This document shows positions 12,503-21,278 of a stretch of DNA of 37,015 nt, in pieces. Below the pieces are notes generated by a model, which was given only the letters and a program-made list of their open reading frames with translations, was not told where the DNA came from and ran no database searches. Positions within the stretch are counted from its first letter, which is position 1. Every line of letters starts with the position of its first letter. The stretch is from assembly GCA_900752335.1 (NCBI GenBank), contig CAADUZ010000027.1:1-37015 (forward strand), given 5' to 3'. A program made the translations under genes and the position numbers. The DNA comes from Clostridia bacterium. GTDB taxonomy: Bacteria > Bacillota > Clostridia > TANB77 > CAG-508.

Positions 12503-14149
12503 TTAATATATTTTTAGTCGTTTTAATATACTATAAATGTTCATTCCAAAAGGTATTTTCTTTATATCTTCTTCTGAAAACACTTTAAAAATCAAGATTA
12601 ATAGTAAATATATAACAACTGATATCAATAGTGCTAATATTATACTCAAACTTTCTGAAAATATTCTCATTAATGTATTATAGCTAAATATCATACATAT
12701 TGCCATCATTCCTGTAGCTAAAAGTGGTTTTAAAAAGTCTTTTATTCCAAATTGTAGTTTTATGTATTTTTTTAATATAATTAATGATACAAGGCATGTA
12801 ACAGTATGGCTTATAACTGTAGAAGTTGCAGCACCTGCTGTTCCTCCTAGTATAAATTCATTTGGATTTATTTGTACTAATATCGTATTTAAAATCAATT
12901 TAATAGCAGCTCCCAAGACTAGTATTATGGAAGGGATTATTGTTTTTCCAATCCCGTGTAATACTGCATTAATATTCTGGCTTAACATTATAAAAGTAAT
13001 AGAAATTGCACTTATTTGTAATAGAAATGCTCCTGATGGTTGGTTTGGGAATAAGAATTCTAGTATAGGCTTTGCTAATACTACCAATCCTACTGTGCTT
13101 GGAACGCCTATTAAGACAGAAATTAGCATTGAAAGTCTAATCTTTTTGTTTGCTCTTGTTATATCTCCACTAGCTTTTGCTGCAGATACTGCCGGAATAA
13201 GAGTACTTGTAAATGCAGAGTTAAAAGACAAAGGGAAGGCCACTAATGTGTCTATTTTTCCACTTAATATACCATATTCTAGTTTTGCTTCTGTTTCTGT
13301 CATAAATTTTTTTAAATTCCTTATAATCGTCATTGAATCTATATTTTTATTTATTCCGCCAATTATTGGTCCTATAGACATTGGAATTGATACTGTTAAA
13401 ATTTCTTTTATTGTTTTTCTAATTCCTTTATATTTATAGTTTACACTTCTTTTTATTTCATTTGCGATTTCTCCTTTTACTGACATGTAATATTTATACA
13501 AATATATAAAGCATACAATTTCAGATAAAGTTGTAGCTATGGCCGCACCAGCTGCCATAATTCTTGTATCTAGTCCAGTTGTTTGAGCTATGAATTCTAT
13601 CAAACTTATGGTAATTATTGTTCTAAATATTTGCTCTATAGTTTGAGAATTTGCACCAATATTTAAATTTTCTCTTCCATTGAAATATCCCTTTATTACA
13701 GAAGTTATAGAAACAAAAAATACCGCTGGCGATAGAGCAAGTAAGCTTAACCTTGCTTCTGGTATTTGTAACCATTCCTCTGCCGTTCTTCGTGAACACA
13801 CGCATAGGAACATAGATAATAAAAAGCCTAAAAAGCCAAAAGTTATTATTGATATTTTAAAAGTTTTATGTGCCCCTTTAGTATCTCCCACAGCTAGCCT
13901 TTCCGATACTATTTTAGATACTGCATTTGGTATTCCCATTGAAGTTATGGTAAGAAATAGAGCATAAATTTGAAATGCACTAGAATATATTGCATTTCCT
14001 TCATCTCCAAAGCCTTCTCTATTTGTTAAGTATATTTTATTAACTACCCCTATGATTTTTATAAAAATATGTGCTACAACTAAAATTGCAATATTTTTAA
14101 AAAAACTAGTTTTCTTTAGTTTTCTTTTTTCTCCAACTAATTTTTTCAT
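12503..14149 (-). CDS. SpoVB/MurJ-type polysaccharide flippase
   Basis: A 548-residue multidrug/oligosaccharidyl-lipid/polysaccharide (MOP) exporter superfamily membrane protein with about 14 predicted helices. It probably flips lipid-linked wall precursors across the membrane. Family features are the N-terminal NIAILVVAHIFIKIIGVVNKIYL, the conserved SMGIPNAVSKIVSE and the inner repeat IPMSIGPIIGGINKNIDS. Length fits the clostridial SpoVB/YtgP group (about 520-550). No good ribosome binding site precedes the ATG at 14149 and no other start is near, so the start is less sure than the function. It is divergent from the VirD4-like gene. Confidence 0.85.
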   Translation of the reverse strand: MKKLVGEKRKLKKTSFFKNIAILVVAHIFIKIIGVVNKIYLTNREGFGDEGNAIYSSAFQIYALFLTITSMGIPNAVSKIVSERLAVGDTKGAHKTFKISIITFGFLGFLLSMFLCVCSRRTAEEWLQIPEARLSLLALSPAVFFVSITSVIKGYFNGRENLNIGANSQTIEQIFRTIITISLIEFIAQTTGLDTRIMAAGAAIATTLSEIVCFIYLYKYYMSVKGEIANEIKRSVNYKYKGIRKTIKEILTVSIPMSIGPIIGGINKNIDSMTIIRNLKKFMTETEAKLEYGILSGKIDTLVAFPLSFNSAFTSTLIPAVSAAKASGDITRANKKIRLSMLISVLIGVPSTVGLVVLAKPILEFLFPNQPSGAFLLQISAISITFIMLSQNINAVLHGIGKTIIPSIILVLGAAIKLILNTILVQINPNEFILGGTAGAATSTVISHTVTCLVSLIILKKYIKLQFGIKDFLKPLLATGMMAICMIFSYNTLMRIFSESLSIILALLISVVIYLLLILIFKVFSEEDIKKIPFGMNIYSILKRLKIY

Positions 14150-14289
14150 ATTTAATAGTATTCTATAAATTATTATTTATTCAAATTTTATATTTTATAG
14201 TTTTTCTTATTGAATTAATTTTCATATATAATCTGGCTAATAGAAATTGTATTTTTTGTTATTTTTAGCCACTTTTTTTAGAAAAAGTA

Positions 14290-14318
14290 TTGTATTTTTT
14301 TCAATTTTATTAGATAAT
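14290..14318 (+). promoter_or_regulatory. promoter of the VirD4-like gene
   Basis: TTGTAT (14290-14295), a 17-nt spacer and GATAAT (14313-14318), 39 bp before the chosen TTG start. Confidence 0.55.
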
Positions 14319-14357
14319 ATATATGTATGATTTTAAAGTTTGAAAGTGGTGAAATTA

Positions 14358-16709
14358 TTGAAATATATAGATAATTTTCTAAAGTTTTTAAAAACAGATA
14401 GAAACACTTTTGTAACATATATTTTAACATTAATTTCTGCATACGTTTTAGTTGATAGACTAGTTGAATTAATGTTTATGATATTTACAGGAGTAGGTTA
14501 CTCTTATTGGGGACCAATAGAATATACATTAGCATTCCTCGCATTGACTTTAGCATTTTATTGTTCTTTTGGTTCTAAATTTACAAGAGCAGATATAGAC
14601 AAATTAAGGTTTTTTAATACCTATGTTATTACACTGTACATTTTAACTGTATCATTTGTAGTACAAGGTTTAAACTCAATGGCTTGGACATTAATACTTT
14701 CAGTTCCAAACTATGCAGATATAGTTGCAGAATATGCTAATCTATTTAGACCTGCATTTACAGCCATTTCACTATATATACCTTTAGTAAGTTTCTATAA
14801 GGTATTTAAATGGCTTACATTTACACTTAATGATACCAAAGACCTTAAAGATTCAATTTTTGATTATGGTGGTATTAGTTTATCTGGTAAGCCAAAAGAC
14901 ACAGGAAAATACTCATGCGAAGTTCTACTTTGTGTAGATTCTGAGTCTGGCGAAGACGTTGTTATTCCAGAAAGCAAAAGGTTAGAATCTTTCCTTGTAG
15001 TTGGTGTATCTGGTTCTGGTAAAACAACCATGATTTATGAACCTATGATAGCCAGAGATTTAGACAGAAAATATTTCTTTAGAGAAATAGCTAAAGAAAT
15101 GGGCTTCACAGCATTAAAAACTGGCATAGCAACTCTAAATATGCCATATGATAATGCATATTTAAGTGAAAACTTTACATTGGATATGCTTACACCAAAC
15201 CCAGATAAAGAAGATTTGTATAAAGCCTACATGAAGAAAATGATTTTAGGCAAATCAAATGGCAAATACATATACAAAAACTTTGGTTTAACATATTTAT
15301 CAGCAGATTACGACTCTGTAGAAAGAGTTTTAAATGTAGCTAAAAATTACAAAATTAAGGTTAATATAATAGATCCAAACAGCTCTGAATCGCCTGGTAT
15401 AAACCCATTTGTTTATGATGATCCAATAAAAACAGGTATGGCAATTTCCTCTGTTTTAAAAGGATTATATGCAACAAGTAGACCAGATTTACAAATGGCA
15501 TTTAGAGAAAATACAGCAATACAAATTATTGAAAATCTTTCAATCCTATTAAAAGAAATGTATCCAAGATTAAATGATGGCGATTTACCAAATCTTGAAG
15601 ATATGCTTAATATGATGAATGACTTTTCTTTAGTTGAAGATATGTGTAAACAAATGAAAGAAATACCAGAACTTGCAGAGAAATACAAAATACTTATAAA
15701 ATATTTTGAAAATAATTTCTATTCAGATAGTAGGGATTTAGCTACTACAAAGCAGTCTGTATATACAGCATCTGCCGAACTAGACAACTTATTAAGATAT
15801 CCTGGTGTAAAAAATGTTTTATGTAATAGAACAAATAATCTTGTGTATGATAAAGTTTTAGCTGATGGAGAGGTTACATTCGTATGTACACGAAGAGGAG
15901 ATTTAGGCGCAAATGCTCATAAAGCTTTTGGTATATTCTTCTTACTACTAATGCAACAATCTGTTCTATCAAGGCCAGGAAACGATGGCACAAGAATACC
16001 TCATTTCTTATACATTGACGATTTTCCAGAGTTCTTATGTAAAGCAATAGAACCAATATTTACCGTATATAGAAAATACAAAGTTGGTAATATTTTATCT
16101 GCACAAACATTGTCACAACTTGAAGGTGATGGCAAAGGCAATTTCAAAGATGAAATACTTGCAAACTGTGTAAACAAAGCAATATTCGGTAATGCCTTAC
16201 CAGAAGACGTTAAATGGTGGGAAACAGAATTGGAGCAAAAGAGAGAATGGGATTGGGGCAGCAGTTATGAAACCAATTCTGAAAAAGACAACTTTGGATA
16301 TGATACAAAATTAAATGGTATTAATCTAAAATGGAAACCTAACTATGCAGCTGGTAAGATAATGTCTTTAAAGAGTAAGCAAATCTTATTTAAAGTAAAA
16401 GATAGTAAAGGAAAAAGCTATGTTCACAAAGGTAAATTGGACTTCTTGGAAGCAAAATATAAAGAGCCTAAAAAGCTTAAAGAATATAACTTTGAAAGAT
16501 TTACAAGTGGAATATCAGATAGTTTAAAAAGAAAACCTATTTCTACTAAATTTAGAGGAAATTTTGCAGCAGCTACAGCAGATAACAACCCAGAAGATTT
16601 TAGTAAAGAAGTAGATCCAATTCAAACAGATTCCACAGATTCAAAATACTTTTTAGAAAATGACGATGCAATTATATTCGATTTAAATAGAAAAAAAGAT
16701 AATAATTAA
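14358..16709 (+). CDS. VirD4/TraG-like membrane ATPase
   Basis: A 783-residue membrane protein with four predicted helices in the first 155 residues, followed by a VirD4/TraG/FtsK-type P-loop ATPase. Walker A is GVSGSGKT (about 216-223). A Walker B-like segment, HFLYIDDFPEF, lies near residue 550 and has Asp-Asp where most coupling proteins have Asp-Glu. SAQTLSQLEG shortly after fits the TraM-recognition segment. Known relatives pump DNA-protein complexes into type IV secretion channels. No mating-channel genes are here and the neighbours are housekeeping, so the substrate is unknown. TTG at 14358 sits 7 nt after AAAGTGGTGA; the upstream TTG at 14340 lacks a site. Confidence 0.75.
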   Translation: MKYIDNFLKFLKTDRNTFVTYILTLISAYVLVDRLVELMFMIFTGVGYSYWGPIEYTLAFLALTLAFYCSFGSKFTRADIDKLRFFNTYVITLYILTVSFVVQGLNSMAWTLILSVPNYADIVAEYANLFRPAFTAISLYIPLVSFYKVFKWLTFTLNDTKDLKDSIFDYGGISLSGKPKDTGKYSCEVLLCVDSESGEDVVIPESKRLESFLVVGVSGSGKTTMIYEPMIARDLDRKYFFREIAKEMGFTALKTGIATLNMPYDNAYLSENFTLDMLTPNPDKEDLYKAYMKKMILGKSNGKYIYKNFGLTYLSADYDSVERVLNVAKNYKIKVNIIDPNSSESPGINPFVYDDPIKTGMAISSVLKGLYATSRPDLQMAFRENTAIQIIENLSILLKEMYPRLNDGDLPNLEDMLNMMNDFSLVEDMCKQMKEIPELAEKYKILIKYFENNFYSDSRDLATTKQSVYTASAELDNLLRYPGVKNVLCNRTNNLVYDKVLADGEVTFVCTRRGDLGANAHKAFGIFFLLLMQQSVLSRPGNDGTRIPHFLYIDDFPEFLCKAIEPIFTVYRKYKVGNILSAQTLSQLEGDGKGNFKDEILANCVNKAIFGNALPEDVKWWETELEQKREWDWGSSYETNSEKDNFGYDTKLNGINLKWKPNYAAGKIMSLKSKQILFKVKDSKGKSYVHKGKLDFLEAKYKEPKKLKEYNFERFTSGISDSLKRKPISTKFRGNFAAATADNNPEDFSKEVDPIQTDSTDSKYFLENDDAIIFDLNRKKDNN

Positions 16710-16722
16710 TATTTTCTATGGT

Positions 16723-16756
16723 TAGGAGGTAGTATAAGTACTACCTCCTATCTTTT
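16723..16756 (+). terminator. terminator after the VirD4-like gene
   Basis: A perfect 12-bp stem TAGGAGGTAGTA/TACTACCTCCTA with a 4-nt loop, then TCTTTT. The T-run is short but the stem is strong. Confidence 0.7.
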
Positions 16757-16783
16757 GCTATTTAAGGCTTTTTATGGTATAAT
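16755..16783 (+). promoter_or_regulatory. promoter of the gene at 16855
   Basis: TTGCTA (16755-16760), a 17-nt spacer and TATAAT (16778-16783) with TGG before the -10. Confidence 0.65.
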
Positions 16784-16854
16784 AATTAGTATGAGCAACA
16801 GCTCAAATATTAATTTTATGAGATAAATACCTCATAAAGGAAAGGTTTGGTTTT

Positions 16855-18468
16855 ATGAAAGAATCTATTATTCCCCGGTCAATAGCATTAGCTATTACCA
16901 TCGTTGTAGGCATCGTACTTAACTATTTGTTTTTGCCTGCATGGAACCTGCAGTCCGGAGGCATGTACGCTTTTCTCTTTGTTATGGCATGCATAGCATT
17001 TGCTACTTTTGCAATCGCTGACAGCATCTCGTATGACGAAAACCGTATTTGCACAATTATCACTCTCGTTTTTGCTGGTATTGTTTTGTTAGCTATTATC
17101 ATTGGCGTAATTACTTCTGCACAACTTTTTCATGCATCTAGGTATCAATCTTTAATTGAGATTGAAGAAGGTAACTTCACCGAAGAAATTGCTAGTAACA
17201 ATATCGACGAAATCGCTGTTGTTGACGTAGCTACAGCAGAAAGGCTTGGTGACCGCACTCTTGCAAATTTGAGCAACCCTTCTTGGTACGAGGTTGACAA
17301 TGAGTATAATCTCATCCTGTATAACGGTACTCAATACCGTCTTTCGCCTATAAACTATGGAGGTTTCTTCAAGTATATGAAGGCGAAGTCTACTGGTATT
17401 CCAGGTTATGTTCTAGTCAACGCATGCACCCAAGAAGCACAAGTTGTTACTTTGGAAGAATCTATTATGTATTCTCCAAGCGCCTATTTTAGCTATGACT
17501 TAACAAGGCATCTTCGGAATCAGTATCCGAGCTATGTTTTTGGAAAGTCTTTCTTTGAAATAGACGACGAAGGAATGCCGTATTGGATTACTTCTGTAAA
17601 AACAACTAACATTGGTATCTGGGGCGGTAAAACAGAAACTTCATTTATTATTACTGATGCCCATTCCGGTAAAAGTGAAGAATATGAGGTTTCCGAACTT
17701 CCTAGCTGGGTAGACCACGCATTTGACCTTGATTATCTCATGGATATGGTCTATTACAACTACGAGTACATTAATGGTTTTATTAACTTCTCCAAAACAG
17801 ACGTTAACAGAACTTCGTACTACTACAAAGACTCAGGCTTTACTGGATATAACACTACACTTTCTTCTGATGGTGTGGTATTCTATACCGGTGTCACACC
17901 TGCAAACGCTGCAGAATCCAGTATTGGTTTCTTGCTTGCAAATCCCAGAACCGGAGTAGTAAAATACTATTCTTGCTCTGGTGCAGAGGAGTCTTCTGCT
18001 CAAGCTGCTGCACAAGGGTTGGTACAAAACCTTGGATACATTGCTACATTCCCGACCATTGTAAATATCGATGGGCTTCCCACCTATTTCATGGTTCTTA
18101 AAGATAACGCTGGATTAATCCAGAGATACGCTTTTTCAAATGTAGCAAACTACTCAATAACCGTGCAAGCACCTACTATTGAAGAGGCTCTTGCCTTGTA
18201 TCATGCCGAATTTGGCATAACTGACGAGGTAGAAGAAGAACCTATTCAAACCGTTACTACAACAGGGGTAATAGACTTCCTGTCCACCGCTGAAATTGAC
18301 GGAAACACATACTTTTACTTCACCCTCGAAGAGGATGAGAATTTGTATATGTCTTCTATCAAAAACAGCAGTAAACAAGTACTTTTAACAGTTGGTACAA
18401 CCGTTACAGTTGAATTTGTTTCAACTGCTGAAGAAAGTACAATGGAAGTTACAAAAATCAATTTCTAA
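16855..18468 (+). CDS. membrane protein of unknown function with large external domain
   Basis: A 537-residue protein with three predicted membrane helices (about 8-28, 37-57 and 68-90) and about 440 residues that probably lie outside. I do not recognise the family. The external part is rich in Tyr and Ser. It has two similar halves around STGIPGYVLVNACTQEA and GLPTYFMVLKDNAGLIQRYA, with a final beta-rich module (ITTTGVIDFLSTAE-like). Codon use differs from neighbours: CTC, GAC, ACC and GGC are common. A sample of 120 bases (17581-17700) has 42 G+C against 27 in 15601-15720 of the preceding gene. This suggests transfer or strong codon selection. It has its own promoter and a terminator. Confidence 0.7.
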   Translation: MKESIIPRSIALAITIVVGIVLNYLFLPAWNLQSGGMYAFLFVMACIAFATFAIADSISYDENRICTIITLVFAGIVLLAIIIGVITSAQLFHASRYQSLIEIEEGNFTEEIASNNIDEIAVVDVATAERLGDRTLANLSNPSWYEVDNEYNLILYNGTQYRLSPINYGGFFKYMKAKSTGIPGYVLVNACTQEAQVVTLEESIMYSPSAYFSYDLTRHLRNQYPSYVFGKSFFEIDDEGMPYWITSVKTTNIGIWGGKTETSFIITDAHSGKSEEYEVSELPSWVDHAFDLDYLMDMVYYNYEYINGFINFSKTDVNRTSYYYKDSGFTGYNTTLSSDGVVFYTGVTPANAAESSIGFLLANPRTGVVKYYSCSGAEESSAQAAAQGLVQNLGYIATFPTIVNIDGLPTYFMVLKDNAGLIQRYAFSNVANYSITVQAPTIEEALALYHAEFGITDEVEEEPIQTVTTTGVIDFLSTAEIDGNTYFYFTLEEDENLYMSSIKNSSKQVLLTVGTTVTVEFVSTAEESTMEVTKINF

Positions 18469-18501
18469 CTTGTAATTACTTGCAAAAGTAAGTATTACAA
18501 G

Positions 18502-18534
18502 AAAGGCAGGACTTAAAATAAGTCCTGCCTTTTA
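18502..18534. terminator. bidirectional terminator between convergent genes
   Basis: A perfect 14-bp stem AAAGGCAGGACTTA/TAAGTCCTGCCTTT with a 3-nt loop, flanked by A- and T-runs. It serves the genes ending at 18468 (plus) and 18564 (minus). Confidence 0.88.
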
Positions 18535-18563
18535 ATTATATATCCTAATATATTACTTGAAAC

Positions 18564-19499
18564 CTAAATTCCCAGTAATTTTACTTCCACGTTTTCCATT
18601 TTATATTTTCCATCTGCTAGCTTAAACTCTACCAAAGTTTTATCTAGTGTTTCTTCGTTTTGTCTTAAATCTGTAGAAAAATATAAGTTTATTTTTTCTA
18701 TCTCTACTTTATTTACTACGATTGTCTTAAACGTTTCTGCCATGTGCTTTTCGTCTTCACATATTATAATAAGTTGTGGCATTGAGCTAAAACCTGAATC
18801 TCCTGGCAAATAATTAGTATAAAAATCATTATACAATCTCATTTTATCTACCAATTTCTTTACCCAGTCTTCTTCTCTTCTAACTACTTCAAATAAAAAC
18901 TCTATAGATTTATTATTTTTTGTTAGTTTTACACTGCCTCCTGTTGCTTTAAATGTTTTTCCTGTTTGTTTTGCAGTAATAGTAGGTTTTACTGTATATG
19001 AATCAAATGCTTTTACCTTTCTTAAATATGCTATAATTGTTTGGTTTCCGGCCAATCTTTTCTTTATCATTGGAACTGGTTTTGTATTATCTGTTGGTTG
19101 CCATTTACATTCTATTCCTCTTGAGTTTAGCAAATATTTGCCCATTTTTTCTAGGCAATATATTCTATATATTCCTTTTCCATCTTCGCCTTTAAAATAA
19201 TATCTTGTAAGTATTTTAGATTTTATTAATTGGTCTAGTTTGTTATTTAATTTGTCTTGAGAAGCTATTTCTATACCCTTCCACTGTAGCATTTGATATA
19301 ACTGCCTTGAAGTTATAAATTCAAACTCATTAACAAGTTCTAATATTTTAAAATGCAAATCGTTAATGTGTCCTATGTTTATTTTATGAATTATTTGGTT
19401 CATAGATACATAGCCATCTTTTCCATCAAATGTTTTTATTTCTCCTTCTCTTACTGCAAAAGGTGATACTATCGCCTTTATTTCATTATCTTCTACCAT
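18564..19499 (-). CDS. winged-helix protein, replication-relaxation-like
   Basis: A 311-residue soluble protein. Residues about 40-110 look like a winged helix (LHFKILELVNEFEFITSRQLYQML, KLDQLIKSKILTRYY). The second half, with FLFEVVRREEDWVKKLVDKMRLY and PQLIIICEDEKHMAETF, resembles the nuclease-like fold of the replication-relaxation (Replic_Relax) family found on plasmids and conjugative elements. The resemblance is weak and from memory. AGGAG precedes the ATG by 9 nt. It is convergent with the membrane protein and close to the VirD4-like ATPase, which makes a shared DNA-handling role possible. Confidence 0.5.
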   Translation of the reverse strand: MVEDNEIKAIVSPFAVREGEIKTFDGKDGYVSMNQIIHKINIGHINDLHFKILELVNEFEFITSRQLYQMLQWKGIEIASQDKLNNKLDQLIKSKILTRYYFKGEDGKGIYRIYCLEKMGKYLLNSRGIECKWQPTDNTKPVPMIKKRLAGNQTIIAYLRKVKAFDSYTVKPTITAKQTGKTFKATGGSVKLTKNNKSIEFLFEVVRREEDWVKKLVDKMRLYNDFYTNYLPGDSGFSSMPQLIIICEDEKHMAETFKTIVVNKVEIEKINLYFSTDLRQNEETLDKTLVEFKLADGKYKMENVEVKLLGI

Positions 19500-19524
19500 A
19501 AATCATCTCTCCTTTTTGGTACTA

Positions 19525-19549
19525 GACAAATAGATAATATCTACTTGTC
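19525..19549 (-). promoter_or_regulatory. 12-bp palindrome at the transcription start
   Basis: GACAAATAGATA (19525-19536) and TATCTACTTGTC (19538-19549) match at 11 of 12 pairs around a single centre base. It lies at the predicted start of the transcript for 18564-19499, as an operator or a 5' mRNA hairpin. Confidence 0.55.
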
Positions 19550-19556
19550 CGAAAAC

Positions 19557-19585
19557 ATTTTATCACATTTTTACTTTTTATACAA
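19557..19585 (-). promoter_or_regulatory. promoter of the winged-helix gene
   Basis: Minus-strand TTGTAT (19580-19585), a 17-nt spacer and TAAAAT (19557-19562) with TGA before the -10, immediately after the stop of rluB. Confidence 0.65.
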
Positions 19586-19586
19586 A

Positions 19587-20309
19587 TTATTTTTTGAGAA
19601 GACTTGATATTTCTTTATTAGTAAGATATCTCCACTCTCCAAGTTTTAAACTTTTTACGTCTATATTTTCTATTTTGCTTCTATGCAGTGCAAGTACTTT
19701 CCTTCCTATGCCATTACACATTTTTCTCACTTCTCTATTTTTTCCTTCGTGTATTGTAATTTCAATTCTTGATATATCATTTTCTTTATCTATTTTTAAT
19801 ATTTTTACCTTTGCTTTTCCAGAAGTATAGTCTTCTATCTTTACGCCATCTTCTAGTTGCTTAATTTCTTCTTTTGTAACAATTCCCTTTACCGTTACAT
19901 TATATGTTTTCTCTATTTCATATTTTGGATGAGTTACTTTGTATATAAATTCTCCATCGTTTGTTAGAATTAGAGCTCCTGAAGTATACATATCTAACCT
20001 TCCTACTGGCAAAATTTTCTCTTTTACATGTACTAAATCTAGTACAGTATCTCTTCCAAATTGATCCCTTGTTGTTGTAACATATCCTATTGGTTTGTTA
20101 AGTAATATATATACTTTTTTATCGACATTTCCTACTTTATTACCTTTAAAAATAACTTCGTCCTTGTTTGGATTTATTTTTCTTCCTAACTCACAAACAA
20201 CTTCTCCATTTACTTTTACCTGTCCTTGCAATATATATTCTTCTGCTTTTCTTCTTGAGCATATGCCTTGATTTGCAAGGTATTTTTGTAATCTTATATC
20301 TTCTTCCAT
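19587..20309 (-). CDS. rluB: 23S rRNA pseudouridine synthase, RluB family
   Basis: A 240-residue enzyme that converts a uridine to pseudouridine in the 23S rRNA. Residues 5-60 are the S4 RNA-binding domain (RLQKYLANQGICSRRKAEEYI). The catalytic domain has GRLDMYTSGALILTNDG with the catalytic Asp, and the C-terminal EGKNREVRKMCNGIG typical of RluB/RsuA enzymes. Length is normal. It lies 28 bp downstream of the rluD-type gene and is probably cotranscribed with it. Which uridine is modified cannot be told from sequence alone. Confidence 0.9.
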   Translation of the reverse strand: MEEDIRLQKYLANQGICSRRKAEEYILQGQVKVNGEVVCELGRKINPNKDEVIFKGNKVGNVDKKVYILLNKPIGYVTTTRDQFGRDTVLDLVHVKEKILPVGRLDMYTSGALILTNDGEFIYKVTHPKYEIEKTYNVTVKGIVTKEEIKQLEDGVKIEDYTSGKAKVKILKIDKENDISRIEITIHEGKNREVRKMCNGIGRKVLALHRSKIENIDVKSLKLGEWRYLTNKEISSLLKK

Positions 20310-20337
20310 TTATCTCCTATCTCTTAATATCTCAATT

Positions 20338-21243
20338 TTATTTTCTACTATCTAGTTCATTTAGTACATTCTTAAAATATTCTGGCAAATCCGCTTCCAA
20401 ATGCATTTCTTTTCCTGTAATCGGATGCTTAAAGTCCAAACTTGTTGCATGTAACATTTGTCCCTCTACACCAAATTCATTTTTTCCTTTTGAATACACC
20501 ATATCTCCCACTACAGGATGCCCTATTTCTGCCATATGCACCCTTATTTGATGCGTTCTTCCCGTATCTATCTTTATTTTAAGTAATGTATAATCTCCAT
20601 ATCTCTTTAGTACTTTAAAGTGTGTTACTGCCTCTTTTCCTTCTTTTCTAACAGCCATTTTCTTTCTATCTTTCGTGCTTCTTCCTATTGGCATATTAAT
20701 GGTTGCTTCATTCTCGTTTATATTTCCTTTTACTAGTGCAATATATATTTTCTTTACTTCTCTATTTTTTATTTGCGTGCTCATATTTATATGGGCTAAA
20801 TCATTTTTGGCAACTATTAATAGTCCTGAAGTATCTTTATCTAGCCTATGTACTATTCCAGGTCGTATTTCCCCACCTATTCCAGATAAACTTCCTTTGC
20901 ATATGTTCATAATTGCATTTACTAAAGTTCCATCCGGGTTTCCATTAGCAGGATGGACTACCATTCCTTTTGGTTTATTTACCACAATTATATCCCTGTC
21001 TTCATATACAACTTCAAGTGGTATATCCTCCGCCTTAATATCGGTTTCTTTTGCTTCTGGAATATTTATTTCTATGCTATCTCCTATTTGCACTTTATAT
21101 GAAATTTTCTTTTTTTGTCCATTTACTAGAATACTTCCTTCTTCTATTAGCCTCTGTATATTAGTTCTGGAAATATTCTCTTTTTTGCTAGCTATATACG
21201 CATCTAAACGCATATTTTCTAAATCTGCTACTAGTTTTTCCAC
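20338..21243 (-). CDS. rluD: pseudouridine synthase, RluD/RluA family
   Basis: A 301-residue enzyme. An S4 domain lies at the N-terminus (MRLDAYIASKKENISRTNIQRLIEEG) and the catalytic domain carries GIVHRLDKDTSGLLIVAKN, with the active-site Asp in HRLD. GRTHQIRVHMAEIGHPVVGD is the conserved end. It modifies large-subunit rRNA; in RluD the sites are in helix 69. Length fits the family. It follows the membrane protein gene at 21279 by 35 bp. Assignment to RluD rather than another RluA member is less certain than the family. Confidence 0.88.
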   Translation of the reverse strand: MEKLVADLENMRLDAYIASKKENISRTNIQRLIEEGSILVNGQKKKISYKVQIGDSIEINIPEAKETDIKAEDIPLEVVYEDRDIIVVNKPKGMVVHPANGNPDGTLVNAIMNICKGSLSGIGGEIRPGIVHRLDKDTSGLLIVAKNDLAHINMSTQIKNREVKKIYIALVKGNINENEATINMPIGRSTKDRKKMAVRKEGKEAVTHFKVLKRYGDYTLLKIKIDTGRTHQIRVHMAEIGHPVVGDMVYSKGKNEFGVEGQMLHATSLDFKHPITGKEMHLEADLPEYFKNVLNELDSRK

Positions 21244-21278
21244 AATTTATACTCCTTTATGTAATAGTTGTAATTTAC

